Shown here: positions 56,268 to 64,000 of the stretch, in pieces
How positions within the stretch are numbered: position 1 is the first letter of the stretch
How the letters are laid out: every line of letters starts with the position of its first letter
Assembly (NCBI GenBank): GCA_949825065.1
Contig: OX463838.1
Coordinates: forward strand, 6,240,251-6,304,250
Length of the DNA stretch: 64,000 nt
Source: Odontocerum albicorne
Lineage: Eukaryota; Arthropoda; Insecta; Trichoptera; Odontoceridae
Direction of reading: 5' to 3'
Program-made: the position numbers and the translations under genes
The notes under the pieces: model-generated
What the model was told of the DNA's origin: nothing
Databases searched by the model: none
The model's input: the letters and a program-made list of their open reading frames with translations, nothing else

Positions 56268-56345
56268 ATGTTTGTGGCCTAATTGGTAGAACGCTCGACT
56301 TCCTCCCTGGAGTACTTTTATTCGATTCCCGATGGAACTCAAAAA
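56268..56345 (+). mobile_element. SINE head fragment
   Basis: TTTGTGGCCTAATTGGTAGA (A box) and TTTTATTCGATTCCCGATGG (B box), then AACTCAAAAAAAGG. The body and tail are lost or unrecognisable. Confidence 0.65.
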
Positions 56346-57404
56346 AAGGTCTTGGTCCGCTTTTTCGCATAATGCCTTTTAAAAGCTTAACGATTTTCTG
56401 TCAAGTTGTATGTATATAATGGACGCAAAATACAACACAACCCTTCCAGGCAAAACACCGTAAAAGATTTACCGATTTGTCAGCAATATAGATTTTACCA
56501 AAAAAACTCTTTAAATACTAAGATAAATTTTTGTACTGGATTGTCAAATCATATATAGAAAACATGTTTTATTTTCAAAACAGTCTATTTTAAAAATCAA
56601 TCCTAGTCAATAAGTCAAACAAAAAATACATAAATCTCCATAAAATTTGTTTTTTTACAACATTTGAGTTATTTGATGATTTGGGGAAAAATAACTGAAG
56701 ACTCCTGAAAAATGATTTTTCAATAAGAAATAGAGATTCTCCATATCTTACGTAAATACTTCCTTTTTTGTGAATTGAATAAAATAACTCAATTGGAAGC
56801 AAATAACGAAAAATAAAAATATATTGCATCTAAGTATCAAACCAAGGAACAAAGACAACCCACTCTAAAATATAATATAAGAGTTTAGAACGAATACAAG
56901 TGTTCGTTCTAAACTCTTGTATATAAATTTTTTAAAGAAAGTTTTTCCTTCTTTTTAGTTATGCAATACAAGACTTCATGACTGATAGCAACAACTCACT
57001 GTCCTTTAATGGTCAAGTGTATTTGACTCCGATATACTGGCCAATATATTTGTCACGTGTGCCTTTTCACTTTTTAGATATACAATATCATCTGATCATG
57101 TATGGTTGTCAGCCATCCTGCGACTGGATAATATATGTACGTGAATTTTAAGCTGTTGCACTTCAGCAAACACACTGTCTTAAGATATGAATGCTTTCAC
57201 TCTTCCATTAGGCAGATTTTTTACGGATGCTTACTGTTAGATTTCATGATAAGTAAGAAACAATATAATTTTAGATATACAACGGTCCATGAGTAAAATC
57301 AAGAAGGAATAACTAGCTTAGAAAGAATATTAACCATTAGATCACATTTGCTGGCACATTTTTTCCGAAGTGATATAAATATATGTTATTTGGTATTTGT
57401 TTTA
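56346..57404. other. AT-rich spacer
   Basis: AGAGTTTAGAACGAATACAA / TTCGTTCTAAACTCTTGTAT at 56881-56920 is a small inverted repeat. No genes seen. Confidence 0.4.
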
Positions 57405-58045
57405 TTAACCCTTCCCTTACGGTGATAAAAATAATACGCGTGTTACGGTGTTGGGTAGTGAGTACGCAATAAAAAATTTGCGATTTTAAATCGGAAAAAT
57501 AAGAACATTCATTAAATAATCCACTTAATTAATTATAATTGAAGTTAAAAATTATAATAATTGAGATTTATTTGCTTAAAACATTAAAAAACTATCTGAA
57601 AACATTAAAAAACGCTCACGGAACGGGCGTACGTCTAACCTATTTGCAAGCCTAGAGGCAACTAGTGACGCGGAACGTCAGTCGCATACCCCGGCGCATA
57701 CGCCTTTCCTTGCGACGTTGAGACAGTTCAGCTCCTCGCAATTCAGTCTAGTATGCAACAGTGAGATGCGAATATAGTGTCTCGCTTCCCGCATACTATT
57801 CACCTATCGTCAAGACTAGGCACTCACATCATTTAAATGCGAATTTGTTTCCGATCTTCACAAAACACCTACGATGTAGTCGATAAATTCTGATTATTAT
57901 TAATATTATTTTTTAAATCAATGCGTAAATATATTATGGAGGAATACCTAAAATCTTAACCTTGTATTTATTATATTTATAGAGATATTGATGGTTATTA
58001 GAAGCAACGTGTAGAAGATACCCAACACAGGGAAGGAAAGGTTAA
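57405..58045 (-). mobile_element. TTAA-bounded piggyBac-like element, copy D
   Basis: TTAACCCTTCCCTTACGGTG to AGGGAAGGAAAGGTTAA. Nearly collinear with copy C at 35102 (shared GGCGTACGTCTAACCTATTT, GTCGCATACCCCGGCGCATA), so C and D belong to one subfamily with few differences. Its right TTAA merges with the edge of a Penelope-type palindrome. No transposase. Confidence 0.9.
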
Positions 58046-58235
58046 ACTATGTTTATTCCACTTTATGTAACGGTATAACCCTACCGGTTTCAAGGTTTTA
58101 ACCTTATTATCACGGGAGCATAAACATTACGTGTTGAAACGGGTAGGGTTATACCGTTACATAAAGTAGAATAAACAGTGTTTGACGAAACAAATTACAA
58201 TGTATTTAAACCTCTACAATGTTTAATGCCTTAAC
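58046..58235 (-). mobile_element. Palindromic Penelope-type terminal unit, copy 3
   Basis: Arms TTTATGTAACGGTATAACCC / GGGTTATACCGTTACATAAA; centre partly deleted (GGGAGCATAAACATTACGTG). The extra flank AACCTCTACAATGTTTAATG lies to the right, as in copy 2. It directly abuts the TTAA end of copy D. Confidence 0.73.
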
Positions 58236-58409
58236 TTTAAATAATAAATAAATAATTATCTATTTTAATTTTTTAAAATCACCTTTTTCATTTTATTGAT
58301 TTCTTGTTAAAAATCATCTTGTAGACAAAGAGAAGAGCATGCGGTGTATCGATGTTTGATATAATATGAGCTAAAAACTTATGTGTAAAGTAAGGTAAAA
58401 AAGTGTACC

Positions 58410-58655
58410 AAGAGAAGGTTTGGACATGTTTAATGAGTAGGTGGAAAAATACTATCTAAACAAATTTAAAATGCAAGTGTGATCGAGGATGATTTATAAA
58501 AGTATAGTGGGGCCAAATGAGTGAAATTTTAAAATATTGAAACATGAAGAATAAGATAAAAATGAGCTGTATGAATGTGGAGGAGAAGTGTAGGAAAATT
58601 TTACACTTTAACCTCTCTGCCTTCCTCAACAGGGAAATGGCGTGATTAGTGTGTA
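58410..58655 (+). mobile_element. LINE C-terminal relic (SAYP type), copy 3
   Basis: Starts with a RFGHV reading (AAGGTTTGGACATGTT) and ends CCTCTCTGCCTTCCTCAACA, GGGAAATGGCGTGAT. Same terminal block as at 3122 and 32755. Many stops. Confidence 0.5.
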
Positions 58656-59584
58656 TAACTTATATTTTTCATAGAAATAAATTATCACTGAAAAAAATAT
58701 TTTCAAAATAAATCCAATTAATCAAATATACGAGTACATAAATCTGTTTCATCCAAGGTTTTCATCAGGATAAAATGCTTTCTAGAAAGTAATAAATTAC
58801 CAGGATACGTAGGAAAACATTCCTTCTGTCATCCAGAAACGGGTTATGCCGTATTTACTTGCCTTAGTCCTAAGCATTAAGGAATCTAGTGTTGCATTTT
58901 TAAGGATGAGGAATTTACTTTTGTGGCTATTTGTTGTCAGAACCCTCTTCTTGCGGTGAAATCCAGAGTGGCGCTACCCTTAAACCAGGATTACTATGAT
59001 AAATAAACTATTCAAGTCCAGCTTTACAGTCTTGTAATATTTAATCCTCACGCTACGCTGGATTAAACTAGTTTTTTTAATGGTACGAATTTTTATTAAA
59101 AAAATCGGCATGAATTTTCAAAATAAAAACGGCATAAATTAAAAAAAAACAATATTTATAAAAATAGAACTGGTGACATAAAAATGTTTATTTTTTCAAA
59201 TATAAACCAATAAAGAACTAAGATATTATAAGGAAACAAAATTCTTAAATAGATGTTATATACGAAAACTAAAGTATGAAATAGATGTTTTCGAGATGTG
59301 GTGTTAACAGTTGCCACCCTATGATGGATAGTGAGTGACCAGGACTTCATAATAAAATAATTTTATAGCTAATTACAAAAAATAACCTAGCAGATTTTGC
59401 ATAATTTTAATTTAAAACATACATTTTTCACTGGATGCTGAGCGTCCAGCACAGTGGCTGGCGGAATTGTTTAGCACAGTAAGGCAAGTGTTAAAGTCCG
59501 ATATTTTATATTATTTGGACTGCCAACGAATTGAAATGCCAAAATTAACTATGACAAGCCTGACAAAGACCGATCTAAACTCCA
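58656..59584. other. AT-rich spacer
   Basis: Nothing recognised. Confidence 0.4.
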
Positions 59585-59830
59585 TTAACTTTTCCCTTCC
59601 TGGGCTAAAAAAATTCGCGCGTTCCAGTGTGTATTCAACAAGCATGTAAAAATTATTAACAAGCATGTAAAAGCGATTTAAAATCGGAAAAATAAGAATA
59701 TTCATAGCCAATATCTTAAATTAATTAAATTGAAAGTCAAAAGTGATAATTATTGAAATTTAATTGCTGAAAACATGAAAAAACATCGGCCAACGTTCAC
59801 AAAACGGGCGAAGCGACCACTCAAATGAAA
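59585..59830 (-). mobile_element. piggyBac-like element, copy E, partial
   Basis: TTAACTTTTCCCTTCCTGGG, then AGCGATTTAAAATCGGAAAA, ATAAGAATATTCATAGCC and CAACGTTCACAAAACGGGCG match the right half of copies A and B in reverse. The other half is missing beyond about 59830. Confidence 0.75.
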
Positions 59831-60404
59831 GCCCGCGTCTTTTTAGTTTACAAAAGATGTTATAAAATTATATATTGAAACTCGAGAGAAAAATGTATCA
59901 AAAGCTGACTTTTCTCTTAAGAAAATACTTTTCACTACATTGTTTTCGTACTTGAAAACATTTTGAACGTTTATGTAAAGATAATATACCTTATTTTCCT
60001 TAAAAGCCTGAATATATACGAGTATATGGCACTTATCTGTGCATTTCCTCGAGCACCGAGTCTTCTGCAGTTCTTTGAGATAAGAAAAACATTTCTGAAA
60101 CCATTCCGGTGACGATAAAAGCATTGAAATATTCTTGACAACGATCCTTTTTCTTCCGTTTTTCTTTTCTACCAATGGCGAAGAAAACGATAAAATTGAC
60201 ATAGTGGTCTCTGAAGATTCAAAATTGTTTCAATTTAAATATTTCAAGTATAATAATTTAAAAGTATACTCTGCAAAGCTACTTAATATTTTTTAATTGG
60301 TCAAGTTTTTCGTTAAAAATACGCCATTAATTTAATATTTTGACATATGCATATCATCACGTCCTCCATCGCCCTATCGAGGTAGGTAAAAACAAGAGAG
60401 CATC

Positions 60405-60440
60405 ATACTTTCCTACCGCGACACACATATTTCGCCTCTT
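60405..60440. repeat. Possible terminus of MITE family M
   Basis: TTTCCTACCGCGACACACAT then ATTTCGCCTCTTCTATAG resembles family M left ends. No partner end found. Confidence 0.35.
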
Positions 60441-60539
60441 CTATAGTACATCCATACGCCTTATAATGCAACTCCCATGATTTCCTTCTTACAAAATATT
60501 GTACGCTTGATCCAACCGTACTTTTTTAGTCTTTCTCTA

Positions 60540-60835
60540 CCGCATCTTCATTCTTTTGTAAGCCCTTCTTCGCTCATTTATTCCACATGTCCAAACCATC
60601 TCAAAATTGTCTTCTTCATCTTGTTTAACAGATCAACCTTATGTTTATACTCGTCCCTAAACTTATTTCGTATTCTGTTATGCATAGTCACTCCATGAAT
60701 TCTTCTAAGTGCACGCATTGTTCCAACATTTATTGGGCTCCTTTCAGTCTTAGTATAAGTCCACGTTGCACTCCCATACATCAAAGTTTCCAATAAAATG
60801 CTGTTGTGAGTTATCATATTAGCAGATTTTGATGC
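60540..60835 (-). mobile_element. RTE-like LINE C-terminal fragment
   Basis: Minus frame 60817 to 60578: SILLETLMYGSATWTYTKTE, NVGTMRALRRIHGVTMHNRI and MKKTILRWFGHVE. The LMYGS.TW, MRALRRI and LRWFGHVE blocks are diagnostic of RTE-like LINE C-termini. Another decayed copy on + is at 61265-61640. Confidence 0.8.
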
Positions 60836-61260
60836 TATCCGGTTTGAGTATATATATTATTGTGATCCATCAACTTTGTTTCCAATGGCTTCACGTCATT
60901 CAATATCCCTTTAATTGTTTTGTTTTACTAAATGTACGTTTGAGTTGTCTGTAGTATTATATTTCAAATAGTTTGTTTCATGTTTATTTAATATAATATT
61001 AAATAAATTCTATATAATTCAATAACTGTGTAACTCCATATCCAAAGAAAACAGTTTTTTGCAAATTTCAATGCTAACAAGAACCCAATGTTAGCAATAA
61101 TAAACGCAATTTGAAAATAAAATGTATATTGTACTATGGAAATAAATAAACTTTGTTTGGTGTGCTTTTTATAAGTAAGATACCAACTTTTTGGAGAAGA
61201 AAGGCATGAAAAAAAAATTAATTTCATTCCGTGAATAGAGATAATGGAATCTAAGTCACT
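60836..61260. other. Spacer, nothing recognised
   Basis: AT-rich. Confidence 0.4.
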
Positions 61261-61264
61261 ACAC

Positions 61265-61640
61265 TAGAATATATAAAAACGAAACTTGGACATGGAAAAA
61301 AGGAATCAGAGTAAGATGAATGTAATAGAAATAATAATTTTGCATAGAATGTGTGAAAAAAAAGACATTTGGTAAAAAAAGCAGATTGAAAGAATATACA
61401 GTGTTAAAAAATGGAAAATTAAGATGGTTTGGCCACTAAAAAAGAAAGAAAAATTTAAGATTTATAACAATAATTCAAAAGAATGGTAAATATTATCTAG
61501 AAAAACGTTAAACTACCTAATGAATCAGAATTTGAAAAAGGGAAGAGTAAAAGGCCGAAACAAGAATAGAATTATATTCATGACGAGGTGTATGGACGTG
61601 CCAAAACTAAAAAAATGTTTGTTATAAAATAATGAAATGG
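61265..61640 (+). mobile_element. RTE-like LINE C-terminal relic
   Basis: Reads NETWTWKKGIRVRMNVIEII, ILHRMCEKK and LKNGKLRWFGH with stops; the ETW, M..IE and LRWFGH spacing matches the minus-strand copy at 60.5-60.8 kb. It ends near a GTATGGACGTGCC phrase. Confidence 0.65.
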
Positions 61641-62018
61641 AAATCTGTTATCTTTTCCTACCACAAAAGACGTATAAACAAGACAGTAATAATAAGGAAT
61701 TTGTTTCAGATTGAAAACAACTTTTCAAAGAAGATGTTTCATATAATAAAAATAGCACTCATTTAGCAAAAAAAAACTTGAAATGTTTTTTGTCATTTTC
61801 GTTAAAAACTTTAATTAAAGAAACTCATATCTGAAAAAATTATATCAAATCCATTAAATGTGGAAATAAACTTAAATTCATTAATGTTCTTGAAAATAAA
61901 TGTCTTCAATAAATGATTTTATTAAATTTTTCTCTAAATAACAAAATGCTTAAGGAATTAATATTTCATTCGAATTTTATATATTTGATAAAATATTGAA
62001 CATTAAACTTAATTGTTA

Positions 62019-62447
62019 TTCCACTAATTAAATAATCCCCAATACACGTGTTTCTAACTTCTATCCCAAAGCATATGTCTTCTATCGCAAGATAAACCAT
62101 AATTTCTTAGATACTTTAGTTAAAGTTTCACAAACGTCACAAAAATAATTAAAAAAACTATTAACTTAGAAACATTAGTAAGACGCAAAGTCATAAGCGA
62201 AAATAAAAAAAGTAATAAATAACCAAAAATTAATAAATAACTAAAAGCAAAAAGTAATAAATAACCGAATAACGCAAAGGTTTCACACCTCTAATATTTT
62301 TCCTCTGCGACATTAAACCACACACTCTTTTGATGTGTGTGGTCTATGGTAACAAGGCATTAGTCTGACCTAAGAATTACTCTCATAAAAAATCAATATA
62401 GGAGGTAGAAACACGTTTAGTTAGGATTAATAGAGTGAAGTGGGGAT
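62019..62447. mobile_element. MITE family M, third copy
   Basis: Left end TTATTCCACTAATTAAATAA, TACACGTGTTTCTAACTTCT; right end TAGGAGGTAGAAACACGTTT, AGTTAGGATTAATAGAG. The interior shares GTGGTCTATGGTAACAAGGC and ATTAGTCTGACCTAAG with the 55.4-kb element but lacks the 17-bp array. Confidence 0.6.
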
Positions 62448-62459
62448 TTAGTAGGGTTA

Positions 62460-64000
62460 AGTAAAGAAGTGGGTTTAAAAATGAATATATCAAAAACCAA
62501 ATATATGATGAACAGTTTTGGTACCCCAAAACTAATAATTGTAGAAGTCGCTAGAACTTCTCCAGGAATATGTGTATTTGGGTCAACTTATTTCCTTTGT
62601 AGGTGGCATATCGGAGAAAGTAGTACGAATTGCAAAACTAGCATGGAGCTCATTTGGATGCTTGAACAACATCTTCAAAAGTAATCTCTCAATGTCTTTG
62701 AAGTGAAAGGTTTATAACCAGTGCATGCTCCCAGTACTTACGTATGGCTGTGAGACATGGAAGCTTACATAAAAGAACATACAAAAGCTCCAGACCACAC
62801 AAAGAAGCATTGAGAAATGTATGTTGGGATATACTAAAAGAGACTGTAAACGTTATAACCAGTGCATTCTCCCAGTACTTACGTATGGCTGTGAGACATG
62901 GACGCTTACGTAAAAGAACATACAAAAGCTCCAGACCACACAAAGAAGCATTGAGAAATGTATGTTGGGATATACTAAAAGAGACTGTAAACGTTATAAC
63001 CAGTGCATTCTCCCAGTACTTACGTATGGCTGTGAGACATGGAAGCTTACATAAAAGAACATACAAAAGCTCCAGACCACACAAAGAAGCATTGAGAAAT
63101 GTATGTTGGGATATACTAAAACAGACTGTAAACGTTATAACCAGTGCATTCTCCCAGTACTTACGTATGGCTGTGAGACATGGACGCTTACGTAAAAGAA
63201 CATACAAAAGCTCCAGACCACACAAAGAAGCATTGAGAAATGTATGTTGGGATATACTAAAAGAGACTGTAAACGTTATAACCAGTGCATTCTCCCAGTA
63301 CTTACGTATGGCTGTGAGACATGGAAGCTTACATAAAAGAACATACAAAAGCTCCAGACCACACAAAGAAGCATTGAGAAATGTATGTTGGGATATACTA
63401 AAAGAGACTGTAAACGTTATAACCAGTGCATTCTCCCAGTACTTACGTATGGCTGTGAGACATGGACGCTTACGTAAAAGAACATACAAAAGCTCCAGAC
63501 CACACAAAGAAGCATTGAGAAATGTATGTTGGGATATACTAAAAGAGACTGTAAACGTTATAACCAGTGCATTCTCCCAGTACTTACGTATGGCTATGAG
63601 ACATGGACGCTTACATAAAAGAACACACAAAAGCTCAAGACCGCACAGAGGAGCATGGAGAGATGTATGTTGGGATATACTAAAAGAGACTAAACGAAAC
63701 ACCTGGATTCGTAACAAAATAAAGGTAGGAGACATTATAAAGGTGTGTAAGAAAATGAAGTGGCAATGGATAGGACACGTAGCCTGAATGTTAGATTCTC
63801 GATGTGCATCCGAAATAATCCAATGGTACTCAAAAGGTATAAAAAGGTACAGAAGAAGGCCGAATTTACGTTACATAGATAAAATCAGGAAGCATGGCAG
63901 TATCACATGACACCAACGAGCAAAAAAACGAACTATTTGGAGTCAACTTGCGGAGACCTCCATCCAGCGGGGTCACGTCGGGGTCACCACTTTAGCGGAA
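62460..64000 (+). mobile_element. RTE-like LINE C-terminal half with internal tandem amplification, runs to window end
   Basis: Upstream part: GLKMNISKTKYMMN (the KTK block after the RT palm). After the tandem array: MERCMLGYTKRD, IRNKIKVGDIIKVCKKMKWQ, WIGHVA, then a shift and RYRRRPNLRYIDKIRK and a TIWSQLAETSIQRGHVG-like end. These are the blocks of RTE-like LINE proteins carrying KW.W.GHVAR. The window ends at about the expected stop. The interior is occupied by the 141-bp array. Confidence 0.85.
62713..63699 (+). repeat. 141-bp tandem array, 7 units, alternating two types
   Basis: TATAACCAGTGCATTCTCCC restarts at 62713, 62854, 62995, 63136, 63277, 63418 and 63559. In the LINE frame each unit reads YNQCILPVLTYGCETWTLT, stop, KNIQKLQTTQRSIEKCMLGY, TKRDCKR. 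Units 1, 3 and 5 carry GGAAGCTTACATAA; units 2, 4 and 6 carry GGACGCTTACGTAA; unit 7 is a diverged hybrid. Because 141 is a multiple of three, frames of 347 (+) and 348 (-) codons stay open across it. They are by-products, since the LINE frame itself has one TAA per unit. Confidence 0.95.

Noticed and set aside
58046..58235. The CTGATGA...GAAA hammerhead motif in copy 3 of the palindrome
   Set aside because: The centre of this copy is deleted and the CTGATGA half is missing, so it does not support the ribozyme idea.
62689..63787. Two overlapping ORFs of 348 (-) and 347 (+) codons
   Set aside because: Both cross the 141-bp array, whose length is a multiple of three, so any frame without a stop in one unit stays open. 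The LINE's own frame has a TAA per unit. Not genes.

Overview
This 64 kb window reads as AT-rich eukaryotic, most probably insect, nuclear DNA with no host gene that I can support. There are no ribosome-binding sites, operons or long uninterrupted genes. The organism call rests on the repeat content: degraded non-LTR retrotransposons of RTE-like and CR1/L2-like types, tRNA-headed SINEs, mariner relics, TTAA-bounded piggyBac-like elements, a Penelope-like element with a GIY-YIG domain, small inverted-repeat elements, and about ten minisatellite arrays. I cannot name the species.

Layout. 0-5.2 kb: RTE-like LINE end, 59-bp array, CR1-like LINE end, possible solo LTR, and a SINE split by a LINE. 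5.2-11.6 kb: hairpin-forming LINE ends, a TTAA element, and SINEs. 11.6-21.5 kb: a palindromic Penelope-type unit, a strong hairpin element, a second TTAA element, RTE relics, a 400-bp dispersed repeat and a MITE. 21.6-23.7 kb: the best-preserved coding remnant, a 5'-truncated reverse transcriptase with a YADD box, inserted into a SINE. 24-29 kb: a second Penelope-type unit, a TTAA MITE, a 23-bp array, and a Penelope-like element with inverted terminal arms around a GIY-YIG fragment. 29-43 kb: two foldback mariners, a deleted mariner, several LINE ends with target-site duplications, and a 53/55-bp array. 43-56 kb: arrays of 43, 30, 41, 31, 19 and 17 bp, LINE ends and MITEs. 57-64 kb: a further TTAA element, LINE relics and, at the right edge, an RTE-like LINE whose coding region holds a 141-bp tandem array in an alternating 282-bp pattern.

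How the parts relate. The SINE and a CR1/L2-like LINE share the same roughly 50-bp 3' tail, which suggests that this LINE supplied the enzyme moving the SINE. RTE-like LINEs with (GAA)n tails repeatedly landed inside or beside other repeats. Several element classes (Penelope-type, mariner, LINE, MITE) have become inverted repeats able to fold into hairpins. The two longest reading frames at the right edge, on opposite strands, are by-products of the 141-bp array because 141 is divisible by three. All family calls come from reading motifs by eye; nothing was searched against a database.
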